DNA of 64,000 bases from NCBI GenBank assembly GCA_030733815.1, contig JAUZQE010000010.1, positions 27,056-91,055 of the forward strand, written 5' to 3'. Below, in pieces: positions 25,843-34,725 of this stretch. The stretch is from Yanghanlia caeni. GTDB lineage: Bacteria; Pseudomonadota; Gammaproteobacteria; Burkholderiales; Burkholderiaceae_B. Under the pieces are notes generated by a model that saw only the letters and a program-made list of their open reading frames with translations, was not told where the DNA came from and did no database searches. Within the stretch, counting starts at the first letter, position 1. The number at the start of each line of letters is the position of its first letter. The translations under genes and the position numbers were made by a program.

Positions 25843-26211
25843 TCACGCTGCCAGGGACTCTTCGACGATCTCGCAGTGGATCACAAAGCCAGTAAGGTAA
25901 GGCAGACCCTTGGGGATGCCGTACTGTTTGCTGGTGCTGCGGCCGATCGTCCAGCCCATCCAACGTTGCGTGGCGGCGTTGATGGCGTCGGCCAGGGTGG
26001 CACCGGTGTAGAGGCCGTTTTGCACATCGTCGGCAAAGTGGCGGCCGTGGCGGCTGTCGAGGAAGATGCGGACCGATTCGAGCGGCTGGCTGGTGGCATC
26101 CGAGATCGCAGTCATGGCCAGCGGCCAGGCGGCTTCGGCGTGCTCGCTCATCGTTTCAAAGAACCCCCAATCGGTGACGGTCGGGGCGGGGATCTGGGTG
26201 GTGGTGTTCAT
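25843..26211 (-). CDS. Hypothetical phage protein
   Basis: The protein has 122 residues, CTGGAG just upstream of the start. The sequence has WGFFETMSEHAEAAWPLAM, DSRHGRHFADDVQNG and AINAATQRWMGWTIG, a pattern I have seen only in uncharacterised phage and mobile-element proteins. There is no export or membrane signal. Element P1 starts 40 bases upstream, suggesting its own promoter. Confidence 0.65.
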   Translation of the reverse strand: MNTTTQIPAPTVTDWGFFETMSEHAEAAWPLAMTAISDATSQPLESVRIFLDSRHGRHFADDVQNGLYTGATLADAINAATQRWMGWTIGRSTSKQYGIPKGLPYLTGFVIHCEIVEESLAA

Positions 26212-26244
26212 CTCTGGCTCCAGGTGGTTGATTGTTGCGACACC

Positions 26245-26278
26245 CGTAGTAACGCGCTTCGGGCGATGGAAGCCAAGC
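26245..26278 (-). promoter_or_regulatory. Repeated promoter-like element P1
   Basis: On the minus strand it reads GCTTGGCTT, 11 bases, then AGCGCGT and a TTACTACGG-like box, 40 bases before the start of 25843-26211. The same arrangement is found at P2, P3 and P4. A GCCAAGCGC/GCGCTTGGC inverted repeat also overlaps this copy. Confidence 0.55.
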
Positions 26279-26316
26279 GCCTGTTCGATCTTTTTTGCGC
26301 TTGGCTCCGAAGCCTC

Positions 26317-26586
26317 TTATTCGGCCATCGTGTCGGCGCGCACCAGTTCCGCCTGGGCGCTGGCGATCAGGTCAAGGCGCAGGTTCGGGGTGATGTTGCA
26401 GGCCAGTTCGTTCAGGGTCCAGTTCATCACATCGGCCTTGTCGCGCAGCGACTCGGCTTCCTCGAAGCGGTTGGTGTAGCGATCCAGTTCGCGCAGGGCG
26501 CGCTCCAGGGTGGATCGGGCTTGGGCCAGGGCCTCGCGGGCGCGGTGTTCGGCGTGCTGGGCTTGAAATTCGCGGGGGGTGTTCAT
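26317..26586 (-). CDS. Small hypothetical helical phage protein (89 residues)
   Basis: The protein is helical and highly charged throughout (QHAEHRAREALAQARSTLER, LDRYTNRFEEAESLRDKADV), probably a coiled coil. AAAGGAGA lies before the start and element P2 lies 42 bases upstream. The function is unknown. Confidence 0.65.
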   Translation of the reverse strand: MNTPREFQAQHAEHRAREALAQARSTLERALRELDRYTNRFEEAESLRDKADVMNWTLNELACNITPNLRLDLIASAQAELVRADTMAE

Positions 26587-26619
26587 GGTGTGCTCTCCTT
26601 TCGGTTGATCGTTGCGACA

Positions 26620-26655
26620 CCTGTATGAACGCGCTTCGGGCCACTGAAGCCAAGC
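26620..26655 (-). promoter_or_regulatory. Repeated promoter-like element P2
   Basis: On the minus strand: GCTTGGCTT (26655-26647), 11 bases, AGCGCGT (26635-26629), then TTCATACAGG. It precedes the gene starting at 26586. Confidence 0.55.
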
Positions 26656-26676
26656 GATTCATCAATCATTTTTTGA

Positions 26677-27150
26677 TCACTGGTCTGCCAGTCTGTCGAG
26701 GATGCGCAAGGCGGCGGGATCGCCCGACAGCGCCCGGCGCAGGGTGCGGATCGCCTGCTCCCGCGACACCTCTGGGCGACGGTTGTCGATCAGCCAGCCA
26801 ATCGCGCCGGCCTGGTCGTCATCGGTGACCGGCGTCGCTTCGGCAATGCCAACGTAGCGCCCGTAGCGGCTGCCCGAGGGATCGACAAACACGGTTGTGC
26901 GCCCTGGCGCGCTGACAGCCACCACGCGCCGGCGCCCATTCGCGTGACCGCCGAGTCCGGCTAGCCAATCCCGGTCCTCCAGCAGTGTGTTGGCGAAGGC
27001 GTCATATTCAGCCTCGGTGAGTGCCTTACGCCACGCGATTTCGATGGGCTCGAAGAGTGCGCTGGGGTCGGTGTTGTGCAGCACTTCGTCCAGGTCGCAG
27101 GGCTTGCGGGCAAAGCGGGCACGGATCGGTGTGTGGTTGGCGGTGGTCAT
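26677..27150 (-). CDS. Hypothetical phage protein
   Basis: The product has 157 residues from the ATG at 27150, which has AAAGGA nearby; frames extending further upstream run through promoter element P3 and are unlikely. It shows IEIAWRKALTEAEYDAFANT and a C-terminal REQAIRTLRRALSGDPAALR helix. A middle segment (VVAVSAPGRTTVFVDPSGSR) is beta-rich. I recognise no family. Confidence 0.65.
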   Translation of the reverse strand: MTTANHTPIRARFARKPCDLDEVLHNTDPSALFEPIEIAWRKALTEAEYDAFANTLLEDRDWLAGLGGHANGRRRVVAVSAPGRTTVFVDPSGSRYGRYVGIAEATPVTDDDQAGAIGWLIDNRRPEVSREQAIRTLRRALSGDPAALRILDRLADQ

Positions 27151-27180
27151 GGTGGCGTCCTTTCGGTGGATGTGGGTGAC

Positions 27181-27217
27181 AACAGCATTCACGCGCTGGT
27201 CCCCACCGAAGCCAAGC
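27181..27217 (-). promoter_or_regulatory. Repeated promoter-like element P3
   Basis: On the minus strand: GCTTGGCTT (27217-27209), 11 bases, AGCGCGT (27197-27191), then a TGAATGCTG box. It sits between the stop of 27218-27424 and the start at 27150. Confidence 0.5.
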
Positions 27218-27424
27218 TCAATCTGCATCGCGATGGGCATCGAGTGCATCGAGGGCTTCAATCGCCAGCACCAGATCGGCAATGCGGTCGGCCTCGAAGC
27301 CAAACCCCCGGTGGCGAAGGAGGTGCTCGATGCTCGGATGCTTCATCCGGGCGATCTCCCGGCAGGCCTCCAGCAAGGCTGGCAACAGGTTTGCCGGGAT
27401 CGGGGCGTTGGGCTGCGTGCTCAC
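27218..27424 (-). CDS. Small hypothetical phage protein (68 residues)
   Basis: The start overlaps the end of the DUF3489-like gene (ATGA). The protein is helical (IPANLLPALLEACREIARMK), then DALDAHRDAD at the end. No motif is seen; it is probably co-transcribed with 27421-28026. Confidence 0.6.
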   Translation of the reverse strand: MSTQPNAPIPANLLPALLEACREIARMKHPSIEHLLRHRGFGFEADRIADLVLAIEALDALDAHRDAD

Positions 27425-28026
27425 GCGGTGGCTTCCTCGGCGATGCGGTAGAGGCGCTGTCCTGCGCCCGGCGTGCCGGCGGGGCCCTCGATCTTCTCGG
27501 AGACGATATTCAGGCCCAATTTCTTCTTGAGTGCGCCGGCAAAGGTGCCGCGCACCGTGTGCGCCTGCCAGCCCGTGGCTTCGCAGATCTGCGCGATAGT
27601 GGCGCCCTCGGGGCGTTTCAACATCTCGATTACCAGCGCCTGCTTGCTGTTGCCCGGGCCACGCTTGGGCGACTCAAGGGTGCTGGCGGGTTGAACCTGC
27701 TGCCAGCTGGCTTCGGCGGCAGCCACGGCGGCTTCCAGCTCCGGGTCGTCGGCCAGGGGCGGCGTGGCAATGCTGGTGGCCACCGTCGGCGGCAGCACAT
27801 CTTCCGGCTGCGCCTCGCCCTTGATGATGGCGATGGCGGCTGGGCTCAGGCGCCACTGGCCGCCTTGCTGCTCGATCAACCCCCGCTGCGCGAGGCTGGC
27901 GATCATCTTGAGTTTGGCGCCGCCCTTGAGGGCCAGCAGCGGTTCGATCAGGCCATTGGCGTCGCAATGCGCGCGGGTGATCAGGTCCAGTTGGCGTTCG
28001 GTGATCGGGGTGGTTTGTGCGGACAT
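27421..28026 (-). CDS. DUF3489-domain protein
   Basis: The protein has 201 residues. The C-terminal domain (about 125-195) reads SKQALVIEMLKRPEGATIAQ, then ATGWQAHTVRGTFAGALKKK and GLNIVSEK, the DUF3489 pattern of a small winged-helix-like module. The N-terminal half has another helix-rich, HTH-like segment (AKLKMIASLAQRGLIEQQGG). A DNA-binding regulator of the inverted block is plausible. The strong minus-strand AAGGAG lies just before the start. Confidence 0.8.
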   Translation of the reverse strand: MSAQTTPITERQLDLITRAHCDANGLIEPLLALKGGAKLKMIASLAQRGLIEQQGGQWRLSPAAIAIIKGEAQPEDVLPPTVATSIATPPLADDPELEAAVAAAEASWQQVQPASTLESPKRGPGNSKQALVIEMLKRPEGATIAQICEATGWQAHTVRGTFAGALKKKLGLNIVSEKIEGPAGTPGAGQRLYRIAEEATA

Positions 28027-28059
28027 GGTCGTGCTCCTTGTGAGTGATGTGAAGGAAGG

Positions 28060-28302
28060 TCAGGCGGCTTGTTGTTGGATCGGCCGATCAGTGGCCTTGG
28101 CGGCGGCGCTTTGGCCTGCGGTCAGGCCTGCTTGGTAGGCCGCCATCAGGGCGCTTTGGACGGCCCAGACGCTGACGTCGTGGAAGTCCAGGCGGTCCCT
28201 GTTGCGGGTTTCCAGGGTCTCGATGAAGAGATGGTCCAGGGCGATCCGGGCGAGCAGCTGGTCCAGTTGCTGGGCGGTCTTGTTGGCAGTTTTTCGCATC
28301 AT
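28060..28302 (-). CDS. Small hypothetical phage protein (80 residues)
   Basis: I start it at the ATG ATG pair at 28302/28299 because AAGGAGAACC lies just upstream; further in-frame sequence covers element P4. The product is helical with a central FIETLETRNRDRLDFHDVSV and an Ala-rich C-terminus (AYQAGLTAGQSAAAKA). It is the first gene of the inverted block. The function is unknown. Confidence 0.65.
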   Translation of the reverse strand: MMRKTANKTAQQLDQLLARIALDHLFIETLETRNRDRLDFHDVSVWAVQSALMAAYQAGLTAGQSAAAKATDRPIQQQAA

Positions 28303-28333
28303 GGTTCTCCTTGGCGTGTGTTGCTGTGGTGTC

Positions 28334-28367
28334 TGTATGAACGCGCTGTTCAAGCAGAAAGCCAAGC
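28334..28367 (-). promoter_or_regulatory. Repeated promoter-like element P4
   Basis: On the minus strand: GCTTGGCTT (28367-28359), 11 bases, AGCGCGT (28347-28341), then TTCATACAG. It lies 38 bases before the first gene of the inverted block. Confidence 0.55.
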
Positions 28368-28400
28368 GTTCGGCCTATCTATTTCGCATCGGAGTGGCTT

Positions 28401-30257
28401 GTGTTCGACACTGCTGAATCGGCGGTCGAATCCGCCTGGAAACGGGGCCTTGCCCCCGATCCCATCCTCACCGTCGATGACTGGGCCAACCGGCACCGGA
28501 TGCTCTCGTCGGTCGCCTCAGCCGAACCCGGCCGCTGGTCGACGAGTCGCACGCCGTATCTCAAGGAGGTGATGGAGGCGCTGTCGGCCACCTCGCGCAT
28601 CGAGCGTGTTGTGTTCATGGCCGGAGGGCAGGTGGGTAAAACCGAATGCGGACTCAACTGGGTCGGCTACGTCATCCACCACGCCCCGGGGCCGATGTTG
28701 CTGGTGCAGCCCACGGTGGAAGGCGCCAAGCGCGTCTCCAAGCAGCGCGTCGATGCGCTGATCGAAGCCAGCCCTGAACTGGCCAGCCGGGTCAAAGACC
28801 CACGCAGCCGCGATTCGGGCAACACCCAGCTGATGAAGGAATTCCCCGGTGGCGTGCTGATCATGACCGGCGCCAATTCGGCGGTGGGCCTGCGCTCGAT
28901 GCCGGTGCGTTACCTGTTTCTGGATGAGGTCGACGGCTATCCAGGGGATGCCGATGGCGAGGGCGATCCGGTGGCGCTCGCCGTGCAGCGCGCTGCCACC
29001 TTCGTCAATCGCAAGGTCTATCTGTGCTCAACGCCGACGCTCAAAGGCTTCTCGCGCATCGAGGCGGCCTACCTGGAGTCGGACCAGCGGGTGTTCGAGG
29101 TGCCCTGCGATCACTGTGGGGCGCACAGCCAGATCCAATGGCGGGACATCAAGTGGCCGACCGGCAAGATGGCGGACGCCGCATGGCACTGCCCAGCCTG
29201 CGACGGCATTCATCCCGAGTACCGCAAACCGGCACTGCTGGCCAACGGTCGTTGGACGGCTAAGGCCGAGGGCGATGGCAAAACGGTGGGATTTCATCTG
29301 TCGAGCCTGTACAGCCCGTGGCTGACCTGGGGTGAGATCGCCCAGGAGCACCACGCTGCCAAGGACGATCCGGTGCGGCTCAAGGTCTGGGTCAACACCA
29401 AACTGGCCGAGACCTGGGAAGACCGGGAGGGAGAGACCTTGGATGCGGAGGGCCTGATGGAACGTCGTGAAGCCTACGGGCCTGCGATTCCGGCTGAGGT
29501 GGCACTGCTCACCTGCGGTATCGACGTGCAGGACGACCGACTGGAACTGGAAGTGGTCGGCTGGGGCCGAGACGAGGAGTCCTGGTCCATCGACTACAAG
29601 GTGCTGTGGGGCGACCCGTCGGCACCGGACACCTGGTCGCAACTGGATGCTTACCTCGGCAATCGTTTCGAGCACGAGACCCTGGCCAACGGCCTGACCA
29701 TCGAAGCTGCTTGCCTCGACACCGGCGGCCACCACACCCTGGCGGCCTACGCCTTCTGCAAAGGCCGCGAGAGAAAGCGCATCTGGGCGATCAAGGGGGG
29801 CTCGGGCAAACGGCCGATCTGGCCCAAGCGTCCGAGCAAGGCCAACAAGGGCAAGGTCAATCTGTTCACGGTGGGCGTCGATGCGGCCAAGGAAGCCATC
29901 TACGCCCGCCTCAAGAAGTCAGACGCCGGTGCTGGCGCGATGCACTTTCCGCTGGATCGGGATGCGCAGTATTTCGAGCAGCTGACGGCCGAGCGGATTC
30001 GGACCCGGTATGTGAAGGGCTTCCCGCAGCGCTTCTGGTGGAAGCCGGATGGCCGGCGCAACGAAGCGCTGGACTGCCGGGTGTACGCCTACGCCGCGCT
30101 GCATGGCCTGTTGTCGATGGGCCTGAACCTGAACAAGCGGGTCGAGGCGCTGCCGCCGGTGCCCTCCACTCGCCAGATCAAGAGCACCCCTGTTTCGACC
30201 CCGATGACCGCCAGCCCGCGCCGTCGGCGCATGGCCATTTCTTCCAACTACCTCTGA
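28401..30257 (+). CDS. Terminase large subunit, GpA family
   Basis: The protein has 618 residues, matching lambda gpA-type terminases. The ATPase half has AGGQVGKTE at about 74-82 (Walker A) and YLFLDEVDGYPGD with D175/E176 (Walker B). A CDHCGAHS...CPACD zinc motif lies near 230-255. The C-terminal half has CGIDVQDDRLELEVVGWGRD and CLDTGGHHT of the nuclease domain. The GTG start follows GGAGTGG. It cuts and pumps DNA into proheads. Confidence 0.92.
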   Translation: MFDTAESAVESAWKRGLAPDPILTVDDWANRHRMLSSVASAEPGRWSTSRTPYLKEVMEALSATSRIERVVFMAGGQVGKTECGLNWVGYVIHHAPGPMLLVQPTVEGAKRVSKQRVDALIEASPELASRVKDPRSRDSGNTQLMKEFPGGVLIMTGANSAVGLRSMPVRYLFLDEVDGYPGDADGEGDPVALAVQRAATFVNRKVYLCSTPTLKGFSRIEAAYLESDQRVFEVPCDHCGAHSQIQWRDIKWPTGKMADAAWHCPACDGIHPEYRKPALLANGRWTAKAEGDGKTVGFHLSSLYSPWLTWGEIAQEHHAAKDDPVRLKVWVNTKLAETWEDREGETLDAEGLMERREAYGPAIPAEVALLTCGIDVQDDRLELEVVGWGRDEESWSIDYKVLWGDPSAPDTWSQLDAYLGNRFEHETLANGLTIEAACLDTGGHHTLAAYAFCKGRERKRIWAIKGGSGKRPIWPKRPSKANKGKVNLFTVGVDAAKEAIYARLKKSDAGAGAMHFPLDRDAQYFEQLTAERIRTRYVKGFPQRFWWKPDGRRNEALDCRVYAYAALHGLLSMGLNLNKRVEALPPVPSTRQIKSTPVSTPMTASPRRRRMAISSNYL

Positions 30258-30292
30258 TACCGCCAGCCTCCCGCTGGCCGGGAGTGCTGTCC

Positions 30293-30505
30293 ATGACCCT
30301 CGAACAACTCAAGGCCCAGCGCGAAGCCCTGCAGGCCGCGCGCTTCAATGGCGTGCTCACCGTGAAGGCCGGCGACAAGTGGGTGACCTACAAGTCGGAC
30401 GCCGAACTGCAGTCTGCCCTGGGAGACCTGGATCGTGAGATCGCCAAGGCAGAAGGCCGCCCGCGCGCCAGGCGCATCCGCGCTTACGCAGGGAAGGGAT
30501 TGTGA
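30293..30505 (+). CDS. W: gpW-like head-tail connector protein
   Basis: The protein has 70 residues, the size of lambda gpW. It begins TLEQLKAQREALQAARFNGV, then VKAGDKWVTYKSDAELQSAL and a basic tail (RPRARRIRAYAGKGL). gpW joins the portal ring and is needed before tail joining. Its stop overlaps the portal start. Gene order terminase-gpW-portal matches lambda. Confidence 0.85.
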   Translation: MTLEQLKAQREALQAARFNGVLTVKAGDKWVTYKSDAELQSALGDLDREIAKAEGRPRARRIRAYAGKGL

Positions 30506-31959
30506 TGAAGGCACTCCAGAACCTGCGCCGCAAAGTGGGTGCCATGATCGGCGGCTTCGAGGGCGGACTGTCCGCGCGACGCCTCAAAACCTTCGCTGCC
30601 AGCCGTGCTCACGTCAACACCCTGATCCAGGCCGCTGGTGCTGACATGACCGCCCGCGCCCGGTACCTGATCCGCAACAACGGCTATGCCGCTAATGCGG
30701 TCGAGTCCTGGGCGGGCAATGCCGTGGGCACGGGCATCAAGCCCTCCTCGGGCATTGCCGATGCGGTGCTCAAGGACCGAGTGCAACGGCTGTGGCTGCG
30801 CTGGACCGATGAGTCCGATGCCGAGGGGTTGACCGACTTCTATGGTCAGCAGCGGCGGGCCGCCCGGGAACTGTTCATCGCCGGGGAGGTGTTCTTCCGC
30901 ATCCGACCACGCAGGCCCGAGGATGGTTTGTCCGTGCCGCTGCAGTTGCAGATGCTCCCCGCCGAGATGCTGCCGCTCAATCACAACCAGCTGCTGGAGA
31001 ACGGCCACCGCATTCGCCAGGGCATCGAGTTCGACCGCATTGGTCGGAGAGTCGCCTACCACTTCCTGCGCCGCCACCCGGGCGACATCACCGATCCGGG
31101 GCTGGCCGGGGAGACGGTACGGGTGCCGGCTGAGTCGGTACTGCACATCGTTGATCCCGTCGACGCTGGGCAACTCAGAGGCGTGTCACGTTTCTCTCCG
31201 GCGCTGGTGAAGCTCTTTCTGCTCGACCAGTACGACGACGCCGAGCTGGATCGCAAGAAGGTCGCTGCGATGTTCGTCGGCTTCGTGCGCCGGCCCGAAC
31301 GCGACTTCGACAACAGCAATGAAACGGACGACCGGGGCGAGCCGCTGCTGCCGCTCGAACCCGGGCAACTCCAGATCCTGGACGACGGCGAGGACATCAC
31401 CTTCTCGACACCCGCCGATGTCGGGGGCAACTACGAGTCGTTTCAGTACCGCACCTTGCTACAGGTGGCCGCTGCCTTGGGGCTGCCCTACGCCAACCTG
31501 TCGGCCGATATGTTGAAGGCCAACTACTCCAACACCCGTGCCGCGCTCTTGGAGTTTCGCCGCCGCATCGAAGCGTTTCAACACTCGGTGCTGGTGTTTC
31601 AGCTGTGTCGGGCGGTGTGGGCGCGTTGGATGGACACGGCGGTGCTCTCGGGGCGGCTCGATTTGCCCGATTTTGAGGCCCGTCGCGCTGACTACCTGGA
31701 CTGCAGTTGGCTGCCACCCCGCTGGGACTGGGTCGACCCCTTGAAGGACATCCGTGCCGAGATCAACGCCATCGAGGCGGGGCTCAAGTCGCGCACCCAG
31801 GCGATTGCCGAGCGCGGCTTCGATGCGGCCATGGTCGATGCCGAGATCGCAGGCGACCACCGGCGTGAGGACAGCCTGGGGCTGCGTTTCGGGCGTGAGC
31901 CGGCACCGGTCCCGGCACCGACTCCTGCGCAGGCGCCGCCGCCAGCCCCCTCGAACTGA
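30505..31959 (+). CDS. Portal protein, lambda gpB family
   Basis: The product has about 484 residues. SNTRAALLEFRRRIEAFQHS near the C-terminal half, together with GRRVAYHFLRRHPGD and MFVGFVRRPE, are typical of lambda-type portals. The C-terminus is Pro/Ala-rich (APVPAPTPAQAPPPAPS). It forms the dodecameric ring through which DNA enters. I take the ATG at 30505 overlapping the gpW stop. Confidence 0.88.
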   Translation: MKALQNLRRKVGAMIGGFEGGLSARRLKTFAASRAHVNTLIQAAGADMTARARYLIRNNGYAANAVESWAGNAVGTGIKPSSGIADAVLKDRVQRLWLRWTDESDAEGLTDFYGQQRRAARELFIAGEVFFRIRPRRPEDGLSVPLQLQMLPAEMLPLNHNQLLENGHRIRQGIEFDRIGRRVAYHFLRRHPGDITDPGLAGETVRVPAESVLHIVDPVDAGQLRGVSRFSPALVKLFLLDQYDDAELDRKKVAAMFVGFVRRPERDFDNSNETDDRGEPLLPLEPGQLQILDDGEDITFSTPADVGGNYESFQYRTLLQVAAALGLPYANLSADMLKANYSNTRAALLEFRRRIEAFQHSVLVFQLCRAVWARWMDTAVLSGRLDLPDFEARRADYLDCSWLPPRWDWVDPLKDIRAEINAIEAGLKSRTQAIAERGFDAAMVDAEIAGDHRREDSLGLRFGREPAPVPAPTPAQAPPPAPSN

Positions 31960-31968
31960 GGAATTCCC

Positions 31969-33266
31969 ATGACCGATTTGCCTTACCTGGCGTCCCGCCT
32001 GTATGGGACGCCACTCCTCATTGCGCGCCCCAAACTCGAAGTCATCCTCGGAGTGGTGGCCAGAAAGCTCGCAGGCGACACCCTGGCCACGCCACCGCCC
32101 AGCCGCACTGATAGCGGACTGGGGGCGACCTCCAGGTTCAGGACGGCATCGCCATCCTCCCGATCCTCGGCACCCTGGTGCGTCGCTCTTCGTATATCGG
32201 TGCAGCCAGTGGCCTCACCAGTTATCACGAGATCGAGGCCATGGCCGAGCAGGCCTTTGCCGACCCGCAGGTACGCGCCGTGCTGCTGGAAATCGACTCC
32301 AGCGGCGGTGAGGCGGGTGGGGTGTTCGATCTGGCGCAGCGATTGCGCACCCTGGCAGAGACCTCGGGCAAGCCACTCTGGGCCATCGCCGATGAAGCCG
32401 CGCTCTCAGCCGCCTACGCCATTGCCAGTGCCGCCGACCGGATCTGGCTCACCCGCACTGCCGAGGTGGGCTCGATTGGCGTGGTGGCGGTGCACGTCGA
32501 TGAGTCGATGGCCGATGCGAAGGCGGGGCTCAACTACACCTTCCTGCACGCCGGCGCCCACAAGGTCGACGGCCATCCGCACGCGCCGCTGCCAGCACCG
32601 GTCGCGGCTGACATCCAGGCCGACATCGAGCAACTGTACGACCAGTTCATCGCCTTGGTCGCCCGGTTCCGCCGCCTCACGCCCGAGGCGATTCGTGACA
32701 CCGAGGCTCGCGTCTATCGCGGTGAAGCCGCCCTCCGCGTGGGCCTGGCCGATCGGATCGGTACCCGCGCTGATGCGATCACGGCCCTGCATCGCCAGCT
32801 TGCCATGCGTGACGGACGCAGGTCGCGCAATGAGTCGGCCGCCCGCGCATCCCATCCATCTCAACTGACCCAGAAGGAGACCTACATGATCGATCACAAC
32901 ACCACCGATGCGCCGGTGGAGGATGTCCACGAGGACGGCGCGCCGAACTCAAGCCCGACCCCGCCGCCGCTCGATGAAGCGGCCATCACCGCCCAGGTGG
33001 AGCAGCGACTGCGCCGCCAGCTCGCGGAACTCACCGAGATCGCCGCCCAGGCCAAACGCATCGGCGTAACGGTCGATCCCGCCCTGGCCCTGGCCCGTGG
33101 CGTCACCCCGGATGCGCTGCGCCAGTCGGTACTGAAGCAGGCGGCCGAACGCGATGTGGCGCAAGACATCGTGGCGCAAGCACCAGCGCCCGCATCCACC
33201 CAACCCCAATCCGTCGCTGACAGCCCCTTGGTCAAAGCGGCCCAAGCCTATGGAGGTCGTAAATGA
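31969..33266 (+). CDS. Head maturation protease (S49) with scaffold tail, interrupted by a -1 shift
   Basis: The first 52 codons from 31969 (MTDLPYLASRLYGTPLLIAR, then LEVILGVVARKLAG) are in one frame. The rest (QDGIAILPILGTLVRRSSYI onward) is in the -1 frame, with the crossover at the GGGGG run 32121-32125. The S49 core has VRAVLLEIDSSGGEAGGVFD, ALSAAYAIASAADRI (Ser nucleophile) and GAHKVDGHPHA (Lys). Residues after about 290 are a charged helical scaffold-like region. Together they match lambda gpC-type protease/scaffold of about 430 residues. Either a one-base deletion or a programmed slip on CTG-GGG-GCG. Confidence 0.85.
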
Positions 33267-33655
33267 GCACACCTTTGATTTCCCCGTCGACGCTGGGTGA
33301 CCTCATCAAGCGCGAGTCCGACCCGGACTACACCCGCGAGACCGTGACCCTGAAGGCCGGTGCCGCCTATCCCCTGGGTGCCGTGCTCGGTCGCATCACC
33401 GCCACGGGCGTCTATACGTTTTCGCCGGCCGCAGCGACCACAGGCATCGAGGGCGCTGAGATCGCCTGCGCCGTGCTGCTGCACCCGGTCGCTGCCAGCA
33501 ACGTTGACACCCAGGCCGTCGTGCTCGCACGCGGCCCGGTGATCGTCGCCGACCGTGCGCTGGCTTTTGATGCCTCGGTCACGGACGCCGCCGCCAAATC
33601 CCTCAAACACCAGCAACTGGCTGCCCACGGCATCGTCGTGCGCGCTGCCGCTTGA
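33263..33655 (+). CDS. Head decoration protein, gpD-like
   Basis: The protein has 130 residues. LKAGAAYPLGAVLGRITATG and AVLLHPVAASNVDTQAVVLA resemble lambda gpD, the trimer that stabilises the expanded capsid. It overlaps the protease end by four bases and lies directly before the capsid gene, as in lambda. Confidence 0.85.
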   Translation: MSTPLISPSTLGDLIKRESDPDYTRETVTLKAGAAYPLGAVLGRITATGVYTFSPAAATTGIEGAEIACAVLLHPVAASNVDTQAVVLARGPVIVADRALAFDASVTDAAAKSLKHQQLAAHGIVVRAAA

Positions 33656-33678
33656 TTCGAATTCACAGGAGTTTTTCC

Positions 33679-34707
33679 ATGACCGTGATCGTCAATCCGT
33701 TCGACGCCGGCGGCTTCACGCTGGCCGAGATGTCGGCCGCCATCCAGATGCTGCCCAACCCCTATGGCCGGGTCGGCCAGCTGGGGTTGTTTGCACCCGA
33801 GCCGATTTCCCAGCGCAACGTCACCATCGAGTCCATCGAAGGCGAACTGCGCTTGCTGCCGGCCGTGGCGCCCGGTGCGCCCGCGACCGTGGGCACTACC
33901 GACAAGCGCTCGGTACGCTCCTTTGCCGTGCCCCACATCCCGCACAACGACGTGGTGCTGCCCGAGGAAATCCAGGGGATTCGGGGCTTGGGCCTGGCCG
34001 CTGGTGAAGACCCGCTGGTCACCGTGATGACCCGCAAACTTGCCCGGATGCGTGCGAAACACGCCCAGACCCTGGAGTACATGCGCGTCAATGCACTCTT
34101 GGGTATCACCAAGGATGGTGCTGGCAACACCCTCTACGACTGGCACGACGAGTTCGGCATCCAGAAGCCCGAGGTGGATTTCGTGTTCGGTGGCACCGAG
34201 GACATGGTCATCCACTGCACCCAGGTGGCCCGCCATATCGAGGAGAACCTCAAAGGCGAGATGATGACCACCATCCACGCCCTGGTCAGCCCCGAGTTCT
34301 TCGATGCCCTGGTCAAGCACAAGACCGTCAAGGAGGCCTATACCTTCTACCAAGGCACGGCCGGTACCAATCCGTTGCGCGACGATGTGCGCCGGGGCTT
34401 CCGCTTTGGCTCCATCCTGTTCGAGGAGTATTTCGGTACGGTGACGCTGGCCAACGGTACATCCGTGCGCCTGATTCCGCCGCGCGAAGGGGTGGCGTTC
34501 CCGCTGGGCACGCTGGACACCTTCCGCACTTACTTTGCCCCGGCGAACCTGATGGACGCCGTCGGCACCTATGGCCAGGAGCTCTATGCCTACCAGCTGG
34601 CGCGTCCGAACGGTACCGGCGTCGACATCTACACCCAGTCGAATCCGCTGCCGATTGTGAAACGCCCGGCGCTGACCGTGCGGCTCTTCTCGAGCAATGG
34701 CTGGTGA
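33679..34707 (+). CDS. Major capsid protein, gpE family
   Basis: The protein has 342 residues. It reads NPFDAGGFTLAEMSAAIQML, then NPYGRVGQLGLFAPEPISQR, PHIPHNDVVLPEEIQGIRG and an AQTLEYMRVNALLG segment, the lambda gpE (phage_cap_E) pattern. The ATG at 33679 follows AGGAG (33667-33671). It forms the icosahedral shell. Confidence 0.9.
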   Translation: MTVIVNPFDAGGFTLAEMSAAIQMLPNPYGRVGQLGLFAPEPISQRNVTIESIEGELRLLPAVAPGAPATVGTTDKRSVRSFAVPHIPHNDVVLPEEIQGIRGLGLAAGEDPLVTVMTRKLARMRAKHAQTLEYMRVNALLGITKDGAGNTLYDWHDEFGIQKPEVDFVFGGTEDMVIHCTQVARHIEENLKGEMMTTIHALVSPEFFDALVKHKTVKEAYTFYQGTAGTNPLRDDVRRGFRFGSILFEEYFGTVTLANGTSVRLIPPREGVAFPLGTLDTFRTYFAPANLMDAVGTYGQELYAYQLARPNGTGVDIYTQSNPLPIVKRPALTVRLFSSNGW

Positions 34708-34725
34708 TCGTGATGGGAGGTGACC

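Noticed and set aside
26230..28400. Plus-strand peptides NALRxxEAKR encoded by the repeated elements
   Set aside because: The residue similarity follows from the conserved DNA ends of the promoter-like element. The frames run on into unrelated sequence and lack consistent starts.
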